A stretch of DNA of 64,000 nucleotides from Xanthobacter dioxanivorans (GTDB lineage: Bacteria > Pseudomonadota > Alphaproteobacteria > Rhizobiales > Xanthobacteraceae). Below, piece by piece: positions 1-9,061 of the stretch. The DNA lies in NCBI RefSeq assembly GCF_016807805.1, contig NZ_CP063362.1, forward strand, positions 1,550,001 to 1,614,000, read 5' to 3'. The translations under genes and the position numbers were made by a program. Positions within the stretch are counted from its first letter, which is position 1, and each line of letters starts with the position of its first letter. Below the pieces are notes generated by a model. That model saw only the letters and a list, made by a program, of their open reading frames with translations. It ran no database searches and was not told the DNA's origin.

Positions 1-1353
1 ATCCTCGCCATCCGCTCGGACGCCGGCCACCAGGCCTCGCTCGCCGAGCATGCCATCGCCCCCATCGACCTCGTGGTGGTGAACCTCTATCCGTTCGAGG
101 CCACCGTCGCCCGCAAGGCCGGCTTCGAAGAGACCATCGAGAACATCGACATCGGCGGCCCGGCCCTCATCCGCGGCGCCGCCAAGAACCATGGCGACGT
201 GGCCGTGGTGGTGGAAGCGGCGGATTATGACGCGGTGCTGCATGAGATCGCCGAGCACGGCGGCACCACCCTGCCCCTGCGCCGCAAGCTGGCGCAGAAG
301 GCCTATGCCCGCACCGCCGCCTATGACGCGGCCATCTCCAACTGGTTCGCCCGCGAGCTGAAGGAGGTCGCGCCGGACTTCCGCGCCGTGGGCGGCCGGC
401 TCATCGAGGCCCTGCGCTACGGCGAGAACCCGCACCAGTCCGCCGCCTTCTACGCCTCGGACGAGATCCGCCCCGGCGTCGCCACGGCGCGGCAGGTTCA
501 GGGCAAGCAGCTGTCCTACAACAACATCAACGACACCGACGCCGCCTTCGAGGCGGTGGCCGAGTTCCACCCTGCCCGCACCGCGGCGGTGGTGATCGTG
601 AAGCACGCCAATCCCTGCGGCGTGGCCGAGGGCGCCTCCCTCGCCGAGGCCTACGCCAAGGCGCTGGCCTGCGATCCGGTCTCGGCCTTCGGCGGCATCA
701 TCGCCGTCAACCGCACGCTGGATGCCGACGCCGCCCGCGCCATGGTGGAGATCTTCACCGAGGTGATCGTCGCACCCGACGCCACCGACGAGGCCATCGC
801 GGTGGTGGCGGCCAAGAAGAACCTGCGCCTGCTGCTCACCGGCGCCCTGCCCGACCCGCGCGCTCCGGGGATGACGGTGAAGACGGTGGCCGGCGGCCTG
901 CTGGTGCAGGGCCGCGACAATGCCAGCGCCGACGATTTGGAGCTGAAGGTGGTGACCAAGCGCGCCCCCACCGACCGGGAGCTGACCGACCTGCGCTTCG
1001 CCTTCCGCGTGGCCAAGCACGTGAAGTCCAACACCATCATCTATGCCCGCGACCTCGCCACGGTGGGCATCGGCGCCGGGCAGATGAGCCGGGTGGATTC
1101 GGCCCGCATCGCCGCCCGCAAGGCGCTGGACGCGGCCGAGGCCCTGGGCCTCAGGGAGCCGCTCACCAAGGGCTCGGTGGTGGCCTCCGACGCCTTCTTC
1201 CCCTTCGCCGATGGCCTCATGGCGGCGGTGGAGGCAGGGGCGACGGCGGTGATCCAGCCCGGCGGCTCCATGCGCGACGCCGAGGTGATCGCGGCGGCGG
1301 ACGCGGCGGGCCTCGCCATGGTGTTCACCGGCGTGCGGCATTTCCGGCACTGA
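1..1353 (+). CDS. purH: Bifunctional IMP cyclohydrolase / AICAR formyltransferase (5' end outside window)
   Basis: Catalyses the last two steps of de novo IMP synthesis in the cytoplasm. The frame is open from base 1, so the first part of the cyclohydrolase (MGS-like) domain lies upstream; about 450 residues are visible of a family length near 530. Seen motifs are [11 protein letters not shown] in the cyclohydrolase domain, [20 protein letters not shown] with the Lys-His pair of the formyltransferase site, [10 protein letters not shown], and IQPGGSMRD close to the C-terminus. It ends tail-to-tail with the polysaccharide operon, 108 bp away, with no convincing terminator visible between them. 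Identification is secure. Confidence 0.97.
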   Translation: MLAIRSDAGHQASLAEHAIAPIDLVVVNLYPFEATVARKAGFEETIENIDIGGPALIRGAAKNHGDVAVVVEAADYDAVLHEIAEHGGTTLPLRRKLAQKAYARTAAYDAAISNWFARELKEVAPDFRAVGGRLIEALRYGENPHQSAAFYASDEIRPGVATARQVQGKQLSYNNINDTDAAFEAVAEFHPARTAAVVIVKHANPCGVAEGASLAEAYAKALACDPVSAFGGIIAVNRTLDADAARAMVEIFTEVIVAPDATDEAIAVVAAKKNLRLLLTGALPDPRAPGMTVKTVAGGLLVQGRDNASADDLELKVVTKRAPTDRELTDLRFAFRVAKHVKSNTIIYARDLATVGIGAGQMSRVDSARIAARKALDAAEALGLREPLTKGSVVASDAFFPFADGLMAAVEAGATAVIQPGGSMRDAEVIAAADAAGLAMVFTGVRHFRH

Positions 1354-1461
1354 CAGGCGCTGGGCGGGCGGGCCCGGGACAGGCGGAGATCCGCAGGGCC
1401 GGGACGAGCCCGCCATGACGGCGGTTCGGGAGGAGCCCGGGCCGCCTAATGCCGACCGATC

Positions 1462-2337
1462 CTACCCCTTGAGCAGCTTCTGCACGAGGATGCGGTCCAC
1501 ATAGTGCGGACCGTCGAAGACGAAGGTGTCGAACCCCTCGTAGGCCTTCAGCTGGGCCAGCAGCTCCTCGGCGGTGGCGGCGCGGAAGGTGCCGGTCTCC
1601 GCCGGGCGGAAGGCCTCGGCGATCAGCCGGAAGCGCCTGGCGCCGAGCCGGGCGGAGATCACCTCGGCATAGCGCCGCGCCGCCAGGGGCGCGCGGGTGT
1701 AGACGCCGACGCCGTCCTGGAAGAACAGCCCCACATCCTTCGGCAGCCAGTTTTCGATCCAGTCCGCCAGCGCCTCGGGACCGACGTTGGAATTGTCGTA
1801 GCAGCTCACCCAGAGCGGGCGGGGAATGGCGGCGGTCGCGGCCGCCATCTTGCCCACCTCGGCCCAGGTGGGGTCGGCCTCCACCGGAAAATAGAAGCCG
1901 GCCGGCCGGAACGGCAAAGGCTGCCGCGCGATCCGGGCGGACAGGGCGCCGAGGTCGAGGACCTGCTTGCGGGCGGTGGGCTCGCTGAAGCGGCTGGCGA
2001 GGCCGGCGATGATGCTGCGCGCCCAGGGCTCCCGCGCGATGCGGGTCCAGTTGGGAGGGTCCGCGACCAGGGACAGGCCGAGGCCGGGCAGGGGCACAAA
2101 GGCGGTGTCGTCCGCCACCAGCCATTGCACCAGGAGGCTGCGCGCACCGAGAAAGTCCCAGTCGCCGCGCGGGTCGAGCGCCCCGCCGTGCACCTGCCAG
2201 ACCACGCCATCCAGCAGGCCCGGCGTCCTCGGCCGGTGCAGCGCCGCGATGCGCTCGGCCCCGGCGAAGCCGGCGGCACCGGCGGCGGTCCCCACGGCGC
2301 CGCCTGCGAGCCCGGCGAGAAGAAGGCGGCGGTTCAT
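1462..2337 (-). CDS. Exported DUF4434-like (TIM-barrel glycosidase-like) protein
   Basis: A 291-residue protein starting MNRRLLLAGLAGG, a twin-arginine-like export signal followed by a small-residue hydrophobic stretch to about residue 27. The stretch FFQDGVGVYTR near residue 205 resembles the QDGVG signature of the DUF4434 family, which is related to TIM-barrel glycoside hydrolases; WVSCYDNSN and FDTFVFDGPHYVD are further barrel-like strands. It is the last gene of the wecB - bcsB-like - nfrB operon, 28 bp after the glycosyltransferase, so a periplasmic role in trimming, releasing or modifying the polymer is plausible. Catalytic residues cannot be assigned from sequence alone. The family call is moderate and the substrate unknown. 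Confidence 0.6.
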   Translation of the reverse strand: MNRRLLLAGLAGGAVGTAAGAAGFAGAERIAALHRPRTPGLLDGVVWQVHGGALDPRGDWDFLGARSLLVQWLVADDTAFVPLPGLGLSLVADPPNWTRIAREPWARSIIAGLASRFSEPTARKQVLDLGALSARIARQPLPFRPAGFYFPVEADPTWAEVGKMAAATAAIPRPLWVSCYDNSNVGPEALADWIENWLPKDVGLFFQDGVGVYTRAPLAARRYAEVISARLGARRFRLIAEAFRPAETGTFRAATAEELLAQLKAYEGFDTFVFDGPHYVDRILVQKLLKG

Positions 2338-2365
2338 CGCCGGGCCTGCGGGCGCCGGCCGCGCC

Positions 2366-4480
2366 TCATGCCGGTGCGACGGCGAGGCGGCGCTCCTGCT
2401 CGCGGACGGTGGCGAGGATCGCCTCTTCCTTCACGATGCCGCAACGCACGAGATACTCGCCGATGCGCCCGTCCACGTCGGGATGGTAGTTCTCCATGGC
2501 CGCATCGAAGGCCTCGCGCTGCATCAGGCCCTTTTCCAGCAGCAGGTCGCCGAGGAGCGGCGGCGACTGGTGGCCCTCCAGCCCGGGCGACACGCCGCGC
2601 AGCAGGCGCAGGCCGTCATTGATCTCGCTTTCGCGGGCGATGCGCTGGAGCGGCAGGTCGCCCACCGCGACGCGGACCTCGTCGAGGGCCTTCTGGCTGA
2701 GGGGCGAGGGCACCGCCACCACCAGGCGCCCCGTCGCGTCCTCGCCGACGGGCAGGATGCGCCGGCGCACCATGAGGTCGAGGGGGAGCAGATCGTGGAA
2801 CTGCCGCACCATCTGCTCGGTCACATGGGTGCGGGGCAGGTTGGACTGGAAGGCGATGGCCTCGGCGAGGGTCTCCTCGTCGAGCCAGCCGCGCGAGACG
2901 AGGATGCGCCCCAGCGGCTGCTGGCGCTCGTCCTGGACCGCGAGGGCCTGCTCCACATGTTCCGGCAGCACCGCCTGCCAGGTGAGCAGCAGCTCGCCGA
3001 GGCGCTGGCGTGACTGGCCGAGCTCGAGGGCATCGGGGAAATCGTGGGCGGTCTTGTCCCAGACGATCCGCTTGCCGCGGAAGACGTGGTCGAGGAACAG
3101 CCGCCAGGCGCGCACCGTGGCGGCGAAGTTGACGAAATTGGCCATCACCACGCGGGGCACGGACATGAGCCCCTGTTCCCAGCCATAGACGACGCTGACG
3201 AAGTAGAAGCGCTGGATCAGCCGCAGGGCGAAGGCCACGGCGTTGCCGGTGAGCACCGCCAGCAGCCACGTCTCGGTGGCGAAGATGGAGGGATAGCGCG
3301 CCGGCAGGACGCCGAGCCTTTCCGCGCCGTAGATCAGCAGGAAGTGCGCCGCCACCACGTAGGCCATCACCGCGACGATGGAGGTGAGGATGCCCTTGCG
3401 GTCGCGGAACAGGAAGTACTTGGTGGCCCAGTTGCCTTCCCAGCCCATCTGGCGCCAGCCCTGGAAGGCGATGCCGAGGGCCCAGCGCGCCTTCTGCCGG
3501 TAGGAGGTGCGGAAGGTGTCGGGGAAGAACTCGCGCACGCACAGCGGCATGGTGAGATGCACTTCCTTCGGCTTGGCGAAGCCGAAGAAGGATTCACGCG
3601 TCACCCGGTATTCCACCGGCAGGCGGGCGATGATGGACTGCATCTTCGCGTGGTAGAGGCGCGCGCTGATGTCGTAGTCCTCGGTGAGGCTCGCGGTGTT
3701 GAAGACGTCGCCGTCGCCTTCGTTGAGCATGTGGAGGATGGCCTTGCGCGAGAAGCAGGTGCCCACCCCCGCGGAGGGCACCGAGCCGGCGATGCTCTCG
3801 CGCACCACGAGATCCTTGGCATGCCACTCGGCGAACTCGTCCATGTAGATGCCGGCCACCAGCTCCGACCAGTGGCGCTCCAGCGAGTAGACCGGGATCT
3901 GGATCAGGTCCTTGCGCGGCAGGAGATAGTTGAAGAAGCGCAGCTCCAGGGGATGCAGCACGTCCTCGGCGTCGTGCAGCACCAGGCCGGCGAACTCGGT
4001 GCCGGTCATCTGCTCGTGCTGGAAGATGGCGCGCACCACGGCGTTGAGGCAGTCGGCCTTGTTGGTGGGGCCGGGATTGCGCACCTCCACCCGCACCAGC
4101 TGCTTGTAGCGCCGGCGCATGCGCTCCACTTCGGCGATGGTGTCGGGATCGTTCGGATAGGTCCCGACGAAGATCATGTAGCGCCGGTAGTCCATGACCG
4201 AGACCATGTTCTCGATCATGGCCGCGATCACGGGGGATTCCAGCCATGCGGGAATCATGATGGCCATCGGCTGCTCGTCCCTCTGGTAGAGGGCGGCCGG
4301 GGTCAGCGGCCGGATGAACGGCTCGATGACGAAGCGGCGGTAGATCCGCCGCCCCCAGTACCATGCGTCCACGAACAGGTCGTCGATGGACGAGATCAGG
4401 ATGATCACCGCCACGCCCGCCGCCACATACTCCACGAAGCGGATGTAATCGGCGAGGAGATAAGGCCAATAAAGCTGCAT
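2366..4480 (-). CDS. nfrB: NfrB-type processive glycosyltransferase with C-terminal MshEN c-di-GMP-binding modules
   Basis: A 704-residue membrane glycosyltransferase. Order: one N-terminal transmembrane helix (about 15-35); a GT2 catalytic domain with MIPAWLE, an HDAEDV Asp-rich site near residue 175, SLTEDYDISAR (ED) and a QKARWALG (QxxRW) acceptor motif, as in cellulose and N4-receptor glycan synthases; further transmembrane helices about 365-440; then regulatory tails. Residues 493-545 form two 24-residue motifs (RLGELLLTWQ... and PLGRILVSRG...) separated by five residues, the MshEN c-di-GMP-binding pattern; residues 642-695 repeat it with a six-residue spacer. E. coli NfrB is known to be c-di-GMP-controlled and to need WecB. 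Gene order with wecB supports the same chemistry here, a ManNAc-type polymer, but that is inferred. Confidence 0.85.
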   Translation of the reverse strand: MQLYWPYLLADYIRFVEYVAAGVAVIILISSIDDLFVDAWYWGRRIYRRFVIEPFIRPLTPAALYQRDEQPMAIMIPAWLESPVIAAMIENMVSVMDYRRYMIFVGTYPNDPDTIAEVERMRRRYKQLVRVEVRNPGPTNKADCLNAVVRAIFQHEQMTGTEFAGLVLHDAEDVLHPLELRFFNYLLPRKDLIQIPVYSLERHWSELVAGIYMDEFAEWHAKDLVVRESIAGSVPSAGVGTCFSRKAILHMLNEGDGDVFNTASLTEDYDISARLYHAKMQSIIARLPVEYRVTRESFFGFAKPKEVHLTMPLCVREFFPDTFRTSYRQKARWALGIAFQGWRQMGWEGNWATKYFLFRDRKGILTSIVAVMAYVVAAHFLLIYGAERLGVLPARYPSIFATETWLLAVLTGNAVAFALRLIQRFYFVSVVYGWEQGLMSVPRVVMANFVNFAATVRAWRLFLDHVFRGKRIVWDKTAHDFPDALELGQSRQRLGELLLTWQAVLPEHVEQALAVQDERQQPLGRILVSRGWLDEETLAEAIAFQSNLPRTHVTEQMVRQFHDLLPLDLMVRRRILPVGEDATGRLVVAVPSPLSQKALDEVRVAVGDLPLQRIARESEINDGLRLLRGVSPGLEGHQSPPLLGDLLLEKGLMQREAFDAAMENYHPDVDGRIGEYLVRCGIVKEEAILATVREQERRLAVAPA

Positions 4481-4499
4481 GGCGGCGGTTCCCAGCCTA

Positions 4500-6788
4500 T
4501 CAGTTGCCGCGGCGGCGCACTTGCGACGCGCGGATCAGCAGCAGGAAGAACAGGGCGGCGGCGCCGATTCCCAGCGGCAGCCCCCAGTCGGCGGAGTTCT
4601 GCCACAGGCGCTGCAGCGTGCCGGACGGACCGTCCGTGTCGGCCACCCGGACGGTGCCGATGGGCGCGCCGGACGCGGTCAGCTCGGTCAGCGTGCCGTC
4701 GACGCCCACCAGGGCCACGTCGCCGCGCGACAGGCGCACCGGCTTGGCCGGCGTCATCGGAACCGGGCCGATGCTCTGCCAGACGATGCCGCGGGCGTCG
4801 TCGCCGCGCACCGCCTGCACCAGGGCCACGTTCTTGAGGCCGCTGATGTCGAGCAGGCGGGCCTTGTCGTCGGTCCCGACCACGAGGCGCTCGCCCTCGA
4901 CCCGGGCCTTCAGCGTCACCCCCTGCACCGGCACGTCGAGGGCGAGGAAGCCGCCGGCGGCACGGTAGCCGGCCCCGAGGGCGGCCACGTCGAAGGTGCT
5001 GGTGGAGGCCGGCAGGCCCGCCGCCGCGGCGGCGCGCACCACCCGCGGCAGGCTCGTCTTGCCGGTGGCGAGGTAGGAATCCGGCACCACCAGCTTGCCG
5101 CCGGCGGCCATCGCCGAGATCACGCCGAGGAAGTCGCCGCCCGGCGCCGAGCCGCCCAGCTCGAAATGGCTGGTGGGCAGCACCGCCACGGGGAACGCCT
5201 GGGGCGTCTCGCGACACTTGTCGCTCACCGGCTGGCGCTGGAAGGTCACGCGCAGCACGTTGCGGGCGGCCAGGGCGTAGGGCGGCACGGCGGCGGAGAT
5301 GTGCTCGGGATGGCCGGTCGCCTCCAGCCGCTTGGCGGCGAGGAGCACGTCGTTGAGGAACACCGCCACCACCGGCTCGGAGGTGGAGGCGCCGGGCGAG
5401 GCCGCGACATCGAGGTTGAGGCGGCTCGGCAGGCTCTTGCCGCCGGTGGCGGCGGCGAGGTCGAAGCTCAGCACCCAGTCACCGCGGGCGAGCACGTCGA
5501 TGTTGCCGGCGGCCGGGCCGAGGCTCGACAGGGCCACCGAGGAGGGGTTCTCCGGCGCGGTGTCCACGGCGCGGATGGTGATGGTGCTGGAAGAGAGCGA
5601 GGTGCGCCACAGGCTGTCGAACAGCTGCGCCGCCTTGCCGCCCGCCGCGCCGCCGACCGCGATGACCGGCCGGCCGGCGAGGAACTGGAGGCTGACCTCG
5701 TCGGGGGCGACGGTGACCGAGCCGAGGCTGGCCGCCTTGGCCCGCCATTCGCCGAACGCCGCGCCGGCATTGCCGAGGCGGGCGCCGAGCGCGTCCAGGG
5801 CGCCGCGGACCCCCGACAGCAGCTGCGCGTCGGCCACCGCGATGTCGGCGCCGAGCGGCGAGCCCGGCAGCACCAGCAGCGCGCCGATCTCGGAGGCGTC
5901 GCGGATGCGGTAGGTGCCGGCGCCGACGAAGGCGGAGAACGGCGCCACCTGCCGCAGGGAGGCCGGCACCTGGATGCCGGTGAGGTCCACGTCGTCGCCG
6001 ATGGCCGGCAGGGTCTTCACCCGCAGCCGCTTGCCGGAGGATTCGAGGGCCACGCCCAGCCGCCAGGCGGTGTCGTAGGTGTCCTTGGAGAGGGTGCCGC
6101 CGGCCACCAGGATGGAGCCGGAGCCCGGCATGGCGCTCCAGGCGGTGGCGAGGTTGCGCACCGCGCCCGCGTCGTAGGAATAGGTGAAGCGGGTCTTCGG
6201 GCTGACCTTCAGGACGTTGCCGATGCCCCGCTCGTCGGCGCACAGATACTCGCCGATGACCGACGACCAGGCGGTGCCGAAGCGCACGAAGCCGGTCTCG
6301 CGCGGGCGCCCGTCCACCGCGATGGTGGCGGCGGCGCTGCCGTTGTCGGCTTCGAGGCGCCGCGAGTAGACGGGCACGCCGTCGACGGAGACCACCATGG
6401 TGGTGCGGCCGCCGTCGCCGCGCAGATAGTCGCCCTCGACGGCGATGCTGGCGCCGTCGAGCGGCACGCCGGCCGGAACCGGCAGGTAGATGTCCCGCCG
6501 CGCATCCATGCCCTGGAGCACCACCGCATCCTCAATGCCGAGGTCGGAGAGGGTGAAGGAGCGCGTCACCCGCGTGTCGGCGGCGCGTTCCTGCACCGCC
6601 GAGAGCACCGGATCGAGCGCCGGCGCCGGTGCCATGGGCACGGCGGCCGGGGCCGGGGCCGGGTTCGGCCCCTGGGCGGCGGCGGGAAAGCTCAGCAGCG
6701 CCGCGGCGAGGAGACCGGCCGGCAGGAGGCGGGCGGCGCGGAGGGCAGTCTTGCCGGGCGCCGTGCGAAAGGCGGGGTCGTGTCTCAT
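4500..6788 (-). CDS. BcsB-like periplasmic polysaccharide synthase subunit
   Basis: A 762-residue exported protein with a signal peptide (about 1-39, ending ALLSFPAAAQG), a Pro/Ala linker, a long beta-rich periplasmic body, and one C-terminal transmembrane helix (LPLGIGAAALFFLLLIRA) followed by a basic tail. This architecture (signal, carbohydrate-binding beta domains, single C-terminal anchor) is that of BcsB, the periplasmic partner of cellulose synthase BcsA. Here the partner glycosyltransferase is the NfrB-like protein 19 bp downstream, not a BcsA. It starts one base after wecB ends, so the two are co-translated. Assignment to the BcsB superfamily is good; the polymer it guides is not known. 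Confidence 0.75.
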   Translation of the reverse strand: MRHDPAFRTAPGKTALRAARLLPAGLLAAALLSFPAAAQGPNPAPAPAAVPMAPAPALDPVLSAVQERAADTRVTRSFTLSDLGIEDAVVLQGMDARRDIYLPVPAGVPLDGASIAVEGDYLRGDGGRTTMVVSVDGVPVYSRRLEADNGSAAATIAVDGRPRETGFVRFGTAWSSVIGEYLCADERGIGNVLKVSPKTRFTYSYDAGAVRNLATAWSAMPGSGSILVAGGTLSKDTYDTAWRLGVALESSGKRLRVKTLPAIGDDVDLTGIQVPASLRQVAPFSAFVGAGTYRIRDASEIGALLVLPGSPLGADIAVADAQLLSGVRGALDALGARLGNAGAAFGEWRAKAASLGSVTVAPDEVSLQFLAGRPVIAVGGAAGGKAAQLFDSLWRTSLSSSTITIRAVDTAPENPSSVALSSLGPAAGNIDVLARGDWVLSFDLAAATGGKSLPSRLNLDVAASPGASTSEPVVAVFLNDVLLAAKRLEATGHPEHISAAVPPYALAARNVLRVTFQRQPVSDKCRETPQAFPVAVLPTSHFELGGSAPGGDFLGVISAMAAGGKLVVPDSYLATGKTSLPRVVRAAAAAGLPASTSTFDVAALGAGYRAAGGFLALDVPVQGVTLKARVEGERLVVGTDDKARLLDISGLKNVALVQAVRGDDARGIVWQSIGPVPMTPAKPVRLSRGDVALVGVDGTLTELTASGAPIGTVRVADTDGPSGTLQRLWQNSADWGLPLGIGAAALFFLLLIRASQVRRRGN

Positions 6789-6789
6789 G

Positions 6790-7998
6790 TCAGTCTCTCA
6801 CGAGCAGGGCGTCGAGGCCGGTGGAACGCCGGGGCGCTGGCGCGGCGGGCGGATGGGAAATGGGAAGGGGCGAGAATTCCTGCACCGGCCGTCCGCAGAT
6901 GCAGTCCACGATCCGGCGGCAGGCCTGCCCGTCGCCGTAGGGGTTGATCCGGTCCGCGTAGGCGGCGCGGGCCGCGGGATCGTCGAGGAGCCGGCTGACC
7001 GCGCCGACGATGGCGGTGCGCGACGTGCCCACGAGCTGCACGGTGCCGGCATCCACCGCCTCCGGCCGCTCGGTCACCTCGCGCATCACCAGCACCGGCT
7101 TGCCGAGGGCGGGAGCCTCTTCCTGCACCCCGCCGGAATCGGTCAGCACGATGTAGGCCCGCTGCATCAGCCGCTGGAACGGCAGGTAGTCGAGCGGCGG
7201 CACGAGGTGCACGTTCGCCCGGCCCACCAGGGCCTCGTGCACCGGCCCCTTCACGTTGGGATTGAGATGGACGGGGTAGACGATCTCCACGTCGTCGCGG
7301 CGGGAGAGGTCGGCCAGCGCGTCGCAGATGTTGCGGAAGCCGTCGCCGAAATTCTCCCGGCGGTGCCCGGTGACGAGGACGATGCGCTTGGCCGGGTCGA
7401 GCGCCGGCATCTGCGCATCGAGCGCCGCGCACAGGTCCGGGTCGGCCTCGATCCGCACCTGCGTCGCCTGGAGGGCGTCGATGACGGTATTGCCGGTGAC
7501 GACGATGCGCCCATCGAGGCGCTCGGCCTCCAGATTGGCGCGGGAGCGAACCGTGGGCGCGAACAGCAGGCCGCTCACCACGTCCACCACGCGGCGATTC
7601 ATCTCCTCGGGAAACGGCTGATCGAGGCGGTAGGTGCGCAGCCCCGCCTCCACATGGCCCACCGGTATCCTGCGGTGGAAGGCGGCGAGCGCGGCCGCCA
7701 TGGCGGTGGTCGTGTCGCCGTGCACCAGCACGAGATCGGGCGCAACCTCCGCGAGCACCGGGTCCAGCGCCGCGAGGGCGCCGCCGGCCAGCCGGTTAAG
7801 CCCCTGGTTGTGGGCCATGAGGCCGAGATCGAAGTCGGGGCGGATGTCGAACAGGCGCAGCACCTGGTCCAGCATCTCGCGGTGCTGGCCGGTGACACAG
7901 ACGAAGGAGCTGACCGCCGCCTCCCGGCCCAGGGCCTGGACCAGCGGCGCCATCTTGATGGCCTCCGGCCGTGTGCCGAAAATCGACAATATTCTCAA
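6790..7998 (-). CDS. wecB: UDP-N-acetylglucosamine 2-epimerase
   Basis: Converts UDP-GlcNAc to UDP-ManNAc in the cytoplasm. Motifs seen: RILSIFGTRPEAIKMAPL at the N-terminus, GQHREML, VHGDTTT, HVEAGLRT followed by PFPEEMNRR, TGHRRENFG, and TDSGGVQEEAPALGKP with VMREVTERPEA. The start is TTG: it is the only one that gives the canonical N-terminus, and GGCGGAC upstream is a weak Shine-Dalgarno. At 402 residues it is slightly longer than the usual 370-380 because of a Pro/Ser-rich tail after ICGRPVQEF. First gene of the polysaccharide operon. In E. coli the same gene (nfrC) is required together with NfrB for the N4 receptor glycan, which supports the operon's assignment. Confidence 0.93.
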   Translation of the reverse strand: MRILSIFGTRPEAIKMAPLVQALGREAAVSSFVCVTGQHREMLDQVLRLFDIRPDFDLGLMAHNQGLNRLAGGALAALDPVLAEVAPDLVLVHGDTTTAMAAALAAFHRRIPVGHVEAGLRTYRLDQPFPEEMNRRVVDVVSGLLFAPTVRSRANLEAERLDGRIVVTGNTVIDALQATQVRIEADPDLCAALDAQMPALDPAKRIVLVTGHRRENFGDGFRNICDALADLSRRDDVEIVYPVHLNPNVKGPVHEALVGRANVHLVPPLDYLPFQRLMQRAYIVLTDSGGVQEEAPALGKPVLVMREVTERPEAVDAGTVQLVGTSRTAIVGAVSRLLDDPAARAAYADRINPYGDGQACRRIVDCICGRPVQEFSPLPISHPPAAPAPRRSTGLDALLVRD

Positions 7999-8045
7999 GG
8001 GTCCGCCACCACTGATTCGTTTGGGCTTGAAACGCTACGGCACAA

Positions 8046-8051
8046 TGTCAA
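8046..8051 (-). promoter_or_regulatory. Possible -35 element upstream of wecB
   Basis: On the minus strand TTGACA lies 48-53 bases before the TTG start of wecB, in a stretch that is less GC-rich than the surroundings. No matching -10 hexamer is convincing at 16-18 bases spacing, so this is only a candidate for the operon promoter. Confidence 0.25.
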
Positions 8052-8244
8052 GGAGAAGGTCTTACCATTCACGCCGCGTGAATGGGAGTCGCAACCACAG
8101 CCGTGCGGGATCCGGGCCGCCTTATGGTGAAAGCGGACGGCATCGGCACCCCCACGATGCAGCTCGCACTCTGCCAACAGAAGGTTGCAGGAGGCTTAAG
8201 CCGTGCCGTCGATCGCGGTGCGGCGCCCTATAAATGACGCTGCG

Positions 8245-9045
8245 TCAGTTCGCGGCGGGCGTCGCCCCGGCCGCCCCGTCGACGACGGCCCGGATCAGGG
8301 CCCGGGCATCGCTCCCGCCCCATTCGGCCGGGCCGGCGAGATAGGCGAGCTCGCAGCCGTCCCGGTCGACGATCAGCGTGGTGGGCAGCCCGAAGCCGCG
8401 GCCGACCGCGCGCAGGGCCTGGAAGGTGCGGGTCGCCGGGTCGGTGTAGAAGGCGAGGTGGCCGATGCCGATGTCGGCGAGGAACGCCTTCGGCTTTTCC
8501 GGGTCGCGGGTGTCGAGATTGATCGCCACCACCTCGAAGTCCGGGCCGCCGAGGGTCGCCTGGAGATGGTCGAGGGCCGGCATCTCCTTGCGGCACGGCA
8601 CGCACCAGGTGGCCCAGAGGTTCACCAGCACCACCCGGCCCTTGAAATCGGCGAGGCTCACCGTCTGTCCGTCCCGATTGGCGAAGGACAAAGGCGGCAG
8701 GCGGCGCGGCTCGGTGGCCAGCGAGAGGGCGGCGATGTCGCCCTTGGCCAGGGGCCTCAGCGCCTCGGCGCGCGCCACGCTCGCCTTGCAGGCGGGATCC
8801 GCGGCGGTGGCGGCGGACGGGGCCGCGGCCGAGGTGTCGGAGGCCGATGCGGCGGTTTGCGTCGCCGGTGCATTGCCGGGAACCCGGTTCATCCCGTATA
8901 GGGCGAGCGCGCCGGCCGCGGCGCCAGCCACCGTCGCCAGTACGATCAGGCCCATCGTCCCCAGCCGTCCGCCGCGTCCGCCGGCCTGGACGCCGGGGCG
9001 GTTCTCGTCTTGATCGGTCGGGCGGGACGGGTCGGCTTCGGTCAT
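8245..9045 (-). CDS. tlpA: TlpA-type membrane-anchored thiol:disulfide interchange protein
   Basis: A periplasmic thioredoxin-fold reductase with an N-terminal signal anchor ([20 protein letters not shown]) and the active site [12 protein letters not shown] low-complexity Ala/Ser linker joins the anchor to the domain; [11 protein letters not shown] carries the cis-proline of the fold. The family reduces cysteines of apo-cytochromes or of the cytochrome oxidase CuA site. The start is uncertain: ATG at 9045 (MTEADPSR) is chosen, but ATG at 9063 (MTDPPLM) is possible and would share the palindromic CATG with the divergent argH start. Tail-to-head with the wecB operon, 246 bp downstream. Divergent tlpA/argH is common in related bacteria. 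Confidence 0.88.
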   Translation of the reverse strand: MTEADPSRPTDQDENRPGVQAGGRGGRLGTMGLIVLATVAGAAAGALALYGMNRVPGNAPATQTAASASDTSAAAPSAATAADPACKASVARAEALRPLAKGDIAALSLATEPRRLPPLSFANRDGQTVSLADFKGRVVLVNLWATWCVPCRKEMPALDHLQATLGGPDFEVVAINLDTRDPEKPKAFLADIGIGHLAFYTDPATRTFQALRAVGRGFGLPTTLIVDRDGCELAYLAGPAEWGGSDARALIRAVVDGAAGATPAAN

Positions 9046-9061
9046 CAGTGGAGGGTCCGTC

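Noticed and set aside
4479..6947. An 822-codon plus-strand frame opposite the BcsB-like gene
   Set aside because: Shadow frame with His/Gly/Glu bias and no conserved motif.
7995..8177. Possible small gene upstream of wecB
   Set aside because: Overlaps the wecB start, no ribosome site, no similarity; the area is more likely promoter.
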